This document shows, piece by piece, positions 34,043 through 42,990 of a DNA stretch of 47,660 nucleotides. The stretch's first letter is position 1; each line of letters opens with the position of its first letter. Made by a program: the position numbers and the translations under genes. The notes beneath the pieces were generated by a model that saw only the letters and a list, made by a program, of their open reading frames with translations, had not been told where the DNA came from and made no database searches. The stretch is from Basidiobolus meristosporus CBS 931.73 (lineage: Eukaryota > Basidiobolomycota > Basidiobolomycetes > Basidiobolales > Basidiobolaceae), in the NCBI GenBank assembly GCA_002104905.1, contig MCFE01000670.1, forward strand, positions 1 through 47,660. The letters run 5' to 3'.

Positions 34043-34628
34043 GGCTGCTGTTACATTGGGAAATAATGCAATTCTTGGCTGTGACATTAAGCTACTTGAG
34101 CTGCTTTCTTGCAGCAAAGATACTGCTCTCTCTACCTAGGATATTGCTTGCTCTACATATATTTTCTGCTCATTCTATTTCTGGACTATTTCCTGATCTT
34201 TCTGGGCCATTGCATCTATCCTATTGGCCACTGTACCTAATTATCTCATTGATTCTTTGGTGCAAGCTGACAGCATACTTGCTAAAACAGGTAGTGGTGA
34301 TGTTATGACAGCTACTTGCTGGTCTTCAACAAAGGGTGCTGCATTTGCTAAAATTCTTGTCTGCCTGAGCATTATGGTCAGCTTGCAGCTCTGCTGATAT
34401 TCTCATTTGCCTACTTGACTGTGAGCCTGAGGAGTCTGCATTATTACCTTCAGTGGGAACACTGAAAACATGATCTTCATTGTTTGTAGCCCTGCTTGTT
34501 GCATAGAATGTCAAAGAAAGCTGTTGTCCAACTGTTCTTCTGCTGCTGTCAGCAGTGGGGTTTGGTTGGGAACCAGATGACTTTGCATTATTTTTTAGTG
34601 GCATATATATGGAGGTAAGTCCAGCCAA
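34043..34628 (-). pseudogene. Second CACTA protein, N-terminal part (copy D)
   Basis: Starts MPLKNNAKSSGSQPNPTADS on the minus strand (the 34628 frame extends a little upstream) and runs to about 34326 in frame, then degraded to 34043. It aligns with 1335-1800 of copy A. The junction with copy B's transposase at 34042 fuses the two into one spurious plus-strand frame (33700-34308). Confidence 0.5.
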
Positions 34629-34768
34629 AGAAGAAATAGTGCCACATATACATGTGTATGTGGTACCACAACTTCATTTACAATGCTTACTGTGGCAGGT
34701 CATCATTGAATCTTACATTCATTTAGGTGCAAAGTATCAAATACAAGACTGTCCTAAACTCACTTAAG

Positions 34769-35320
34769 TATGGACAAAAAGCAATATAATAGCATTATGC
34801 TGTTGAGTGTCAAACTGCTTGCCCCAAGGAGAAGAACACTTTGATTCAATGCTGTAAGAGAAGAGAAAAAAGACCATATGACTATTGTAGCAAGCCACTC
34901 AGCCTTAAAGTACACAGGCAGCATAGCAAGTATCACAAGGATCATAGACATTGTTTTGCCACACAAGTCATACTTGACCATTCATCAGACACTACTGTAT
35001 ATTATTGTGGAAAATTGTTTAGCATGTGAACAGCAAATGGGATGATGGACAACTTACCTATATCTTAAGTCTATCTGCTTGGAACATGACAAGTACAGCA
35101 GTCACAAGAAGAATCTGTTCAAACTTGGTGGTACTACTAGATTTCTGGAACATCCAAGCTCGACCAATTGGTGATACTGGTTGCTCACTAAAGAATGTGA
35201 CTCCCCCCACTGAGCAGCTCACATGTCTTCCTAGTGGGTCTGCTGAGATGGCTGCACAACCTAAAAGGTCACCATCAAAGCTCCAGAAGAGAGTGCTCCC
35301 ATCCAGTGTGAAGCTGTAAA
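34769..35320 (+). pseudogene. TNP2-like transposase N-terminus (copy D)
   Basis: The zinc stretch YCSKPLSLKVHRQHSKYHKD (about 34885-34945) and the following FATQVILDHSSDTT correspond to copies A and B. Then TCLPSGSAEM-like sequence degrades by 35320. Frames are interrupted. No catalytic part. Confidence 0.5.
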
Positions 35321-36554
35321 CTGTGCAGGAGATTGATGCTCACTTTAATGACAAATTGCAGTTATGATCTTCAATCTCATAATTTTGCAATTTTCAATTG
35401 TCTCTGGTAGCTTGGGATACTGTTTAATTAGTAAAAGAGTTGGCCAAAGCAAAAGTCAAAGAAATATTGGAGAAGTGGCATTTACTAACTAAATACAATG
35501 GCAAATTGTTCTCTGTAGATCTAATATCAACAAGATTGGGCATTATAACCAATTGCAAATGTTCTCTGGACTGCAAAAGTTTAAGATTGAAAGAAATGAT
35601 TGGCATGTCAACTAAGATATAGGTTGGTGGAGAGATCTCTATGCACTTGGCTTGCTCATGGCATTCTGGAACTTAAAAAGGAGGCTTCTTGGTGGATGGG
35701 CAAGCAGTAATTGAAGTGGCAGAAATCATTAGCAAAGAAGAAAATCAAGAAATTAGTGAAGTGCTAATGAAGCTCACACACTATTTAAGTCCCTTGACAT
35801 ACCAAAGATGGCATCAACTCCTTTTAGACTAATGCACTAATTAAGTTTTTGGTTGCCAGTTAGACATGGTTATTGGATATGAGCCAGATTCATCATTCTG
35901 GACTCCTGCAATTGGTTCCTTTTGGGGTTGAATCACATCATTACAAATAGCTTATGCATTTCAAGCTGGCTTGCTGGTAATACTAATTGATGGGTATTTT
36001 GCCAAATTCCTTGGACTGTTTGTACCATATGTCCCCTGGTATCTATGTTCATACCATGTCTCTATTGAAACACATGATTACTTGACCAAATGTTACTTGC
36101 ATTGATGTTCAACAATTGCTGAATCCTATTTATGTTTTGTCCATAAATATTCTGAACGCAGGCAGCATTACGCAACTATCCATTCCAACATCTTGTTCAT
36201 AATCACATTGGTGAAAATATACACAAGTGGCTAAATTTCAATTAGTCTGAAAATCAAGATAAAAGTGATAGCTTTACTTCAACATCAATTGACCAATATG
36301 ATCTATTGAAACTTGTTTCATCTGCCGGTTCAGGTAGTTGTATTTCCTCAAGCAACATGGCAATAACCTCCCCTGCCAGTGTGAATCTACTCTGAACTAG
36401 TGCTTTTTCACAAAGATTGTCCCCAGTTGTAAGTGGAAGCTGTTACTCGCAGTCAATTCTTTCAAAGAGTGCTTTTTGTTCAGTTTCATGTTACAGGTTT
36501 TGCCATTATATTTTAGTTGTGTTATATGATTTACTCTAATCCCCGATCAAGCTC
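35321..36554. other. AT-rich degraded sequence, no gene recognised
   Basis: Contains frame fragments such as VKEILEKWHLLTKYNGKLF (from 35440) and SPLTYQRWHQL (about 35790) that look like remains of a protein. Stops are frequent, and I cannot assign a family. Presumably another decayed mobile element. Confidence 0.4.
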
Positions 36555-36626
36555 GCCTGCTTAGCGCAGTGGTAGCGCGTCAGTCTCGTAAACTAAAGGT
36601 CGCCAGTTCAATCCTGGCAGTAGGCA
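36555..36626 (+). tRNA. tRNA-Thr (CGT)
   Basis: 72 nt fold as a full cloverleaf: acceptor GCCTGCT/AGTAGGC with one G-T pair, D stem GCGC/GCGC, T arm GCCAG-TTCAATC-CTGGC, discriminator A. The anticodon CGT is at 36587-36589. The anticodon stem TCAGT/ACTAA has one C-A mismatch. A T-run follows at once, as expected for RNA polymerase III. The body also resembles elongator tRNA-Met (CAT), from which it differs in the anticodon middle base, so identity rests on the anticodon. Confidence 0.85.
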
Positions 36627-37340
36627 TTTTAAGGTCCATACTTAATGAGCTGAGTATTGCAAACAGAAATTAATGGAATTTTATAAAAATCAAAAAATTT
36701 ATGGCTCGCTCAAAGTAGCGTATTCCCGCAACAGCATTTCGTATTTCATGATGCGCATTAGTGGATGTTTCAACGATCTCCACTCAAAGTGATACGTCTA
36801 TTTAGCATCCAGTTATACGCCAAAACCCATTGATCTAATTCATCTAGCTGCTGTTAGAATCTACACTCCCGATCGGAGGGTACATGAGTACGGTTTGGGG
36901 GTGAACTTTTAAAGTACCAATCTTTAACTTACGGCCAATGTTAAGAATTGGAAATCACAAAGCAGACATCATCACAGCCCAAGTCATATGAGCGGCTTAG
37001 TAAAGCTGCCTGCAGTACTTGCATAATCAGCCGCCACCACGCCCATAACTATATAAAATTCAGAATAGAAATCGCAAACATGCAAATCATCGCTATTGAA
37101 GGATGTCCTGGCCACTACTCACAGCGAAATCGATAAGCTGGCGCGGATTGACCGGCGGGGCGGAGGTATTTGAGCAGCTTAATATGGCGATTAACCGTAG
37201 CCAAAGGCGACTATCATTGGCAAACATTGCCTTAATTAGGGATCCAATGAGCGGGCCTTGCTTTGAGATGGAGCTTTATACTTTTGAGCGATATGAATAT
37301 AAATGGATTTGCTCGGAAGTCCCAAGTGGCTCATTGAACT
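36627..37340. other. Intergenic region upstream of the secreted-protein gene
   Basis: No gene seen. A TATA-like AATATAAATGG is at 37296-37306, about 40 bases before the ATG at 37341. Confidence 0.4.
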
Positions 37341-38156
37341 ATGGTCACTACTTCTCCACTCCTTTGCTTTCTCCTGGCTGCTACACTCAGCGCTGTACAA
37401 GGCCAGATATTGGTAGAGCCTGTGGTATTCCCTGCTCAGTTCGAATCGCGATCTGATGCCTTCTTCGAAGGTACCCGTGTGCGGGCAAATGCCATCAAAG
37501 AGATTGCTCAAGCTAAAAATGACTTGCGAATCAAGAATATTGATTTGATTCCCGCCGAGTTGTTGAGAGATAAAAATCAATTGAACTACATCGCTTCCCT
37601 CAGTATCAATAACAAGGAAGCATACAAGAATGATGAATGGCAGGAAAACTATGATACGAACCCAGAAGGCTGTCGAATCTACGGCCAATTCCGCAAACAA
37701 GTGCAAAGATGCTCCAACGCGTTCATCGCTAAGAATCTTTTCCGGGATAACTCCCGGAATGCTGGATTTCGCTATGCTTATGCATGCACCAATACCATAG
37801 AAATATCTTGCCCTCGAAGTGGGTGCAAATACGATCCTACCAAGCCTGTCTACAATAGTAATAATAAGCCAATTTTCGTAAAGGAGGCCAACATCATGAA
37901 GCCTGACGGTAAAGGAGTCGAGGAAGACATCGAGTTTGCTGATGACAAAGACGAGATAATCTTATTCCCTGGAACAAGAACAATGACTCTACGAGAATGT
38001 CATTCTCGTCAAATTTACTTTGCCACACAGGTGATGATTGGCGGTAGTAAGAAGGATGGCTATTTTGCTCAGAGCGAAAATGCGGAATCTCAAGTGGGTT
38101 ATAGTGGTGATAGTGAAGTTCGTGTTCAACGAGCATGGTTTGTGTACTTGAGTTAG
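37341..38156 (+). CDS. Secreted cysteine-containing protein of unknown function
   Basis: 271 residues in one exon. Residues 1-20 form a signal peptide (LLCFLLAATLSAVQG), so the mature chain begins near Gln-22. It has six cysteines (111, 124, 149, 157, 162, 220), an even number that fits three disulfides in the extracellular space. There is no membrane segment after the signal and no recognised catalytic motif. The middle (140-175) is Asn/Tyr-rich and 190-205 is strongly acidic. The start is supported by the TATA-like box and by the signal. It lies 340 bases upstream of a secreted subtilase on the same strand, but each has its own promoter. Family not recognised; a secreted enzyme, binding protein or host-interaction factor are all possible. 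Confidence 0.75.
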   Translation: MVTTSPLLCFLLAATLSAVQGQILVEPVVFPAQFESRSDAFFEGTRVRANAIKEIAQAKNDLRIKNIDLIPAELLRDKNQLNYIASLSINNKEAYKNDEWQENYDTNPEGCRIYGQFRKQVQRCSNAFIAKNLFRDNSRNAGFRYAYACTNTIEISCPRSGCKYDPTKPVYNSNNKPIFVKEANIMKPDGKGVEEDIEFADDKDEIILFPGTRTMTLRECHSRQIYFATQVMIGGSKKDGYFAQSENAESQVGYSGDSEVRVQRAWFVYLS

Positions 38157-38448
38157 GTCTGGTTTGTAACTAGTTGAAATAAATGGAATATATTTTCCCA
38201 TAGGTAGTTTACGGTAAAAAATGTTAATTACCTAGATTGAAGCTTGTGTGTATTTGATAGTAAATGCGAAGCTTTAATACTAGTTTATTGCTGCGCGCTG
38301 ATCCCTTTCCATAAGAATATCAGCCTTAGCCACCAAGGTCCTGGATAACCAGGTAACGAGTCGCCTTATAAGTATGAATTAAAAATTAGCTTTCCTGTAT
38401 GTCGATTCTCACGAATGATAGGAAGGGCGGCTCTCCCGCGCGTTCCTC

Positions 38449-38456
38449 TATATAAA
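38449..38456 (+). promoter_or_regulatory. TATA box of the subtilase gene
   Basis: TATATAAA about 45 bases upstream of the ATG at 38499. Confidence 0.6.
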
Positions 38457-38498
38457 CCTTAGCATCCTCATGGATTCGTATTAACTTGAAATTCAAAG

Positions 38499-39740
38499 AT
38501 GATCGCTATTCGTGGTATCGCCTTGGTTGCCTTAGTGTCTATTGTCCTAGCTGCTCCATTATTGGAAGTTCAATCACCGGAACTTGTCAATCGCTACGTC
38601 GTGAAGTTCAAGAGTACGGCCGATACAGCTAAAGGTAAAAGGTGATGGCTTGATCTGCTCCTTACCTGTACTAACAAGGCTATAGCCGAACAATTCCTAA
38701 AGACAAAGCTGGACCAGTATAACCGTGGTCGTAGTGGGAATAATACACTCAAGAATGAGATCAAGGGAAATCTTTCATTTGAAAGCTTTAATGCTTTTGC
38801 TGGGGTCTTCAGTGAATCTCTTGTCCGTGATCTAAAGACAAATGGGGATGTTGAGTATATTGAAGCTGAGCAAGTGTTCACTATTTCAGGCTCTCAGAGC
38901 AGTCCACCGAGCTGGGGCCTACCAAGAGTTTCGCAGAGAGCAAGAAATCCCAACGCGCCCTATACCTATCCTGACAATGCTGGTTCAGGGGTAGATGTCT
39001 ATATTATTGATACTGGGATCAATGTAAGGCATTCCGACTTTGGCGGCAGAGCTAGTCTCCCGGTTAGCTTTATCAATGGTGAGGCAGTTGATGATCTTAA
39101 TGGACATGGCACCCATGTCGCTGGTACGGTTGGCGGAACTGCCTACGGTGTTGCTAAAAAGGTTAACTTAATTGGAGTTAAAGTTCTGAGCGGAGCCGGT
39201 AGCGGGAGCACGTCAGGAATTATCGCTGGTGTTAACTGGGTAGCTCAAAGGGCTAGAAGCTCGGGTAGAAGGAGTGTGGCCAATATGTCACTAGGCGGGG
39301 GAAACAGTGAAGCTCTGAAGGCCGCTGTTAATGCAGCCGTCCAAGCTGGGGTTAGTTTCATAGTGGCAGCTGGGAACGAGAGTCAAGATGCTTGTAATGT
39401 ATCCCCAGCTAACGCTTCGGGGGCTTTTACTGTAGCTGCCACCACCGTTTCTGATACAGCAGCAAGTTTCACCAACTACGGACAATGTGTGAACATTGCT
39501 GCTCCAGGGAAGGATATCACTTCTGCTTGGATTGGTGGTACCACAGCTACGAACATAATATCCGGTACTAGTATGGCCAGTCCACATGTTGCTGGGGTTG
39601 CTGCGCTTTATTTGGCCCAGGGAGACGTTGCTACTCCACAGTCAGTCTATAACGCCCTCTCCGCCAGAGCCACCAAAAATATTATCACTGGGCTCAGAAG
39701 TGGTACCCCGAATCTTTTGGTGTATAACTCTAACCAATAG
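38499..39740 (+). CDS. Secreted subtilisin-like serine protease (S8, proteinase K-like) with I9 propeptide
   Basis: Exon 1 38499-38634, intron 38635-38685 (51 nt, GTAAAA...CTAAC...ATAG, phase 1), exon 2 38686-39740; 396 residues. Residues 1-19 are a signal peptide (IALVALVSIVLAAP); 28-108 match an I9 inhibitor-type propeptide (NRYVVKFKS ... EYIEAEQ). The catalytic triad is Asp-154 (IIDTGIN), His-186 (NGHGTHVAG) and Ser-341 (GTSMASPHVAG), with oxyanion Asn-276 (AAGNE). All are intact, so it should be active. Only two Cys (282, 313) lie in the mature part, fewer than in many fungal proteinase K relatives. Such enzymes degrade extracellular protein or insect cuticle. It sits between a secreted protein gene and a tRNA, near repeat-rich DNA. 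Confidence 0.95.
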
Positions 39741-40107
39741 GCGTGCACCAGTAAAGGACGTATCGTTCACAATGTTAGGAATAAACTTTATCGATACTTG
39801 TACCCCAAGATTCCAATTTACTCTTGGATCTTCTATGGGGCTAAAGTCAGTATCCCACAGTTGTTGTTAAGAAGAATATACTCTACAGGACAAGTAAACG
39901 GCATGTATCAATCGTTGTCAATTGCGCAACTGGTTGTTTGCATTAGCTACAATGATGTAGTGTCACATCTTTAGCGTGATTGATGAATGCTCCCCTATAC
40001 GCGCGTATAACTGATAACTGGGCCAGTATTCGGCACAATAAATCTAATATGTGGAGATAGAATTACAAATATTCCTAACAGAAATTGGAATAAACCTAAC
40101 ATCAATG
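39741..40107. other. 3' flank of the subtilase gene
   Basis: No gene. Contains GAATAAAC (39778-39785) about 40 bases after the stop codon, a plausible polyadenylation signal. Confidence 0.4.
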
Positions 40108-40188
40108 GGTGAGATGGCCGAGTGGTCTAAGGTGATGCGTTAGGTCGCAGTCTCTCCGGATGCGTGGGTTTGAACCCCACTCTCATCA
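40108..40188 (+). tRNA. tRNA-Leu-like gene with a defective anticodon loop
   Basis: 81 nt. Acceptor GGTGAGA/TCTCATC (one G-T pair), D arm GCC...GGT, a long variable arm (CTCTCCGGATG-type) and T arm GTGGG-TTTGAAC-CCCAC identify a class II tRNA of leucine type. The anticodon arm reads ATGCG-TTAGGT-CGCAG: the loop has six instead of seven bases, with the first anticodon base apparently lost (nAG), and the outer pair is A-G. Discriminator A and a T-run follow. Probably a pseudogene, unless an unusual fold is used. Confidence 0.7.
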
Positions 40189-41402
40189 CTTTTGCTTGCA
40201 AACCAGAAATAAACCATTTGTGAATACATGAAATAAAGCGCTTCTATCAATATTACACATCTGTTCTGCTCTAGTTACTATGGAAATGTGCTGTATTGAT
40301 CTGAAATTTGCCTTATTGTTGGGCATTCATTAACATTTGGGTCCTACTTTGTGTTCAAACCATTGACTTTGCTTCTTCTGAGTCCTGTGGATTATTCTAA
40401 AGCATGATGGTATTCCTACCTGGCTCTTTGCGCAGTAAATGCTACTAGGTATTTGAAGAGCTAATCAGCTGCTTGATAACCTGAGGAACATTGTGTAGAT
40501 TTACAATGATAGTATATGAGTACCTATTAAGATGTTATAGTTGTTAGACTTGTTCTGTTGGATGGGACAACATTGAGCCATGAGTGCTAAATAGCACCAC
40601 AGTGTACCATAGAGGCACAGCAGACCTATACTTGGCCACACGCTGTGAAATATAGTACTATATCTTCATGCAAAGTAGCCTATGTGTTTCACTCACCATG
40701 TTGGGGAAAATCCATTTTTAGACCTTCTTTTGGGATCAATGTTGGTCATGATGCGTAAAAGCACAGAAGGACTGAAGACATGTTATATCCAAGAGAAAAT
40801 TTGAATTAAACTTTTGGAAGGTTGAACTAAACAAAAGGGACAACTAAGTGCAGCATCTTAGAATTGTCAGAGATTGGCAAAATATTAGCAGAGAGATTCT
40901 GGTCTAATATGGGTGTGTATACAGCTGAGCTGGGCTATAAAGGCAACAGAGTTTGTTTGCTATACAGGCTAGGCTTGGTGTTCTTGAGAATGCTAGATAT
41001 GCTAGGCTTGGGTGGAAACTAGAATGAAATTGCTGAATTCTTAATTTTGCTGAGGCACAATCTTAAATTTGTTGAGACACACACTAAACCAAAAGGTTCA
41101 GTAAGCTTTATTTATATTTTTCTGGTCAAGTTGAATTAGTACGCGCCAAGAGACTGGACTAATTGAAATCTGTTGGGGTGTTTGTAGGTGCATAAGATAA
41201 ATGAGAAATTGCATCATTAATCAGCTGATGTCTTGGCAACTGCTAAGTGGATAAATAGATCTCAGGTGACTAATCACTTGGAAAGGCTTAGCAGATCAGT
41301 TGAGGATGTAATGACCACATGAAAATTGATCAGGTGTGACCACTAAAAATAGATTCTGAGAAGTGATAAGATAAACAATAACTGGAATTAGTTATGCTTG
41401 AG
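40189..41402. other. AT-rich degraded sequence, no gene recognised
   Basis: Few open frames and no motif. CpG-poor like the mobile elements around it. A TATAAATAAA-like stretch occurs near 41108-41125 on the minus strand. Likely old repeats. Confidence 0.35.
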
Positions 41403-42107
41403 TTAGGGAATATCAGTTACGGTACTGGATTTTCTAACCAAGTAGAATAGGCTAAGTTTCAAATGTTGATGCACAACATCACTTACTCCCAGGAGAGGAG
41501 TTTTCTGATATCTTCTGGGTTCCCCTGCAGCTCCAATACTGATTGATGATGGCAACATCATCAATGTTGGTATAAGGTTCCCAGGTGTTGTGTTTGGCAT
41601 CATAACCGTTCCACTTGACAAATAATGGCAATTTTGTTCTTTTCCATCATGGTCAACAATAGCTACAACTTCATAGGATTCTGAAGTAACTGGGTCTGGA
41701 GATATAAGCTTCCATGAAGATTCAGGCACAATAGGAGATATCCTGGCAGGAGGAGGAGTATCCAAGGCAGTAACAGAGGCAATTCTTGTTGGTGAAGCAG
41801 CAGCAGGGGAGGCAAGCCTGATCAGAAACTGGGCAGGAGAGAGTGCTTGAGGAGAGGGAGTCTTCAGCATGCCAAGCATGTCTTCCATCAGAGTGATACC
41901 AATATTTCTGGTGCATTTGCAGAGAAAAGTAAGCTTCCTGAGTCTGCCAGCTCTTCCATTCCTTCTGATAGTTCCTTTGTTTCCACAGTTGGGGCAAGAA
42001 ATCTTCTTGACAGACTTGTCAGAGCAATCAAGAACCATCCTTTCAGGTGTAGTGGGCTCCTGTTGAGGTTTTGGTGGCATATCCAGAGTTTCAGCTTCAA
42101 ATTTCAA
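41403..42107 (-). CDS. Zinc-ribbon protein of a retroelement-like unit (possible LINE ORF1)
   Basis: 234 residues, uninterrupted. After an acidic/Pro-rich start it has CPNCGNKGTIRRNGRAG followed by LTFLCKC, a CxxC...CxC zinc ribbon of the kind found in transposase N-termini and some LINE ORF1 proteins. The rest is Pro/Ser/Ala-rich. The upstream side (right) ends about 200 bases away at a TTAGGG-type tract (42306), and the stop codon itself lies in a CCCTAA hexamer (41403-41408 on the plus strand reads TTAGGG). Its place and orientation in the array suggest it is the 5' part of a related element. No reverse transcriptase follows. A host gene cannot be excluded. Confidence 0.5.
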   Translation of the reverse strand: MKFEAETLDMPPKPQQEPTTPERMVLDCSDKSVKKISCPNCGNKGTIRRNGRAGRLRKLTFLCKCTRNIGITLMEDMLGMLKTPSPQALSPAQFLIRLASPAAASPTRIASVTALDTPPPARISPIVPESSWKLISPDPVTSESYEVVAIVDHDGKEQNCHYLSSGTVMMPNTTPGNLIPTLMMLPSSISIGAAGEPRRYQKTPLLGVSDVVHQHLKLSLFYLVRKSSTVTDIP

Positions 42108-42305
42108 TTTTTGAGATTTTTGGGTGATTTTTGATGGACGGGATCAAAATTAGGGCTAGGGTTGCGCGCTGTGACTGCTTTTTACAATTGCAAGGTCAGA
42201 ACCTAGGAAAAAATAAAAATAGTTAGTAAAGGTGATTTAATGGATGGATGGATGGATTTGGAGTCAGATTCAATCAAAAAATCAAATTGTTGACTAATTT
42301 AAAGA

Positions 42306-42316
42306 GGGTTAGGGGG
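42306..42316. repeat. Telomere-type tract 1
   Basis: GGGTTAGGGGG on the plus strand, directly left of a LINE-type 3' terminal hairpin (42324-42337). Confidence 0.6.
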
Positions 42317-42523
42317 AGGAAAGTCACCAAGTGGTGAAATCTTTATTTACTTATGACAAGTATCTAAAGAAGCCAAGTTAATCTGAAGTAATTCCTAGAA
42401 AGCTAGGCCTGAGAGATATCTTCCTGGTAAGCCAGGTCTGAGAGTTGAGAAGCTGAGTGGTACTATATCTCCTATTTAGCTAGGTCTGAGAGAGGTTTCC
42501 TGGAAAGCCAGGCCTGGGTTGGA
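42317..42523 (-). mobile_element. 5'-truncated LINE-type unit E1 (3' end only)
   Basis: About 207 bases. On the minus strand it ends with AATAAAGATTTCACC, the hairpin TCACCA-AG-TGGTGA, then a C-run and TAACCC. It carries four short palindromes (see 42394-42512). It is nearly identical over 200 bases to the 3' part of the next unit (42534-42914). No coding sequence. Confidence 0.65.
42394..42512. repeat. Array of four short hairpins (unit E1)
   Basis: CCTAG-AAAG-CTAGG (42394), CCTGG-TAAG-CCAGG (42423), CCTAT-TTAG-CTAGG (42471) and CCTGG-AAAG-CCAGG (42499). Each is a 14-base palindrome with 4-base loop followed by [C/T]CTG. The units vary in stem sequence but keep pairing, except the third. 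Confidence 0.75.
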
Positions 42524-42533
42524 GTTAGGGGGG
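42524..42533. repeat. Telomere-type tract 2
   Basis: GTTAGGGGGG between units E1 and E2, directly left of the 3' hairpin of E2 (42541-42554). Confidence 0.6.
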
Positions 42534-42914
42534 AGGAAAGTCACCAAGTGGTGAAATCTTTATTTACTTATGACAAGTATCCAAAGAAGCCATGTTAATC
42601 TGATGTAATTCCTAGAAAGCTAGGTCTGAGAGATATCTTCCTGGTAAGCCAGGTCTGAGAGTTGTGAAGCTGAGTGGTACTCTATTTCCTACTTGGCTAG
42701 GTCTGAGAGAGGTTTCCTGGAAAGCCAGGCCTGAGAAGTGAGAATCTGAATAGATCTGAGCTAAGTTATACTGGTTTGCGGTAGCTGAATTGTGGCCGGA
42801 ATGGCCAGTAGACTGGGGAACTGAGAGGAATTTCTGGGCAATCACTGGCCAAATTTACTAGGCAAATCTGGCCAATTAGCATTTCAAGGATTTGAGCCAA
42901 TCAGAGCCTTTACT
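42534..42914 (-). mobile_element. 5'-truncated LINE-type unit E2
   Basis: About 380 bases, same 3' end as E1 with the same four hairpins (42611-42624, 42640-42653, 42688-42701, 42716-42729). It is longer on its 5' side. A minus-strand frame at 42612-42845 has no motif. It is bounded on the right by the tract at 42915-42936. Confidence 0.65.
42611..42729. repeat. Array of four short hairpins (unit E2)
   Basis: Same order and spacing as 42394-42512: CCTAG-AAAG-CTAGG, CCTGG-TAAG-CCAGG, a degenerate third (CCTACTTGGCTAGG), CCTGG-AAAG-CCAGG. Confidence 0.75.
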
Positions 42915-42936
42915 TTAGGGTTTAGGGTTAGGGGGG
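42915..42936. repeat. Telomere-type tract 3
   Basis: Two TTTAGGG units followed by TTAGGGGGG, between E2 and the 3' end of LINE copy 1. Confidence 0.7.
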
Positions 42937-42942
42937 AGACAG

Positions 42943-42956
42943 TCACCAACAGGTGA
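42943..42956 (-). other. 3'-terminal hairpin of LINE copy 1
   Basis: TCACC-aaca-GGTGA, with AATAAAG immediately 5' on the element strand and CTGTCTCCCCCC then TAACCC on its 3' side. The same module is at 46708-46721 (copy 2), 42324-42337 (E1) and 42541-42554 (E2). Confidence 0.8.
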
Positions 42957-42990
42957 AATCTTTATTTCAGTTGAAACAAAGAAGCCAGCG

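Noticed and set aside
33700-34308. 202-codon plus-strand frame taken as one protein
   Set aside because: It is a chance fusion: transposase sequence to 34042, then the reverse strand of another copy's second gene.
42394-42729. CRISPR-like regular repeats
   Set aside because: Eukaryotic context; units are variable palindromes without unique spacers of constant length.
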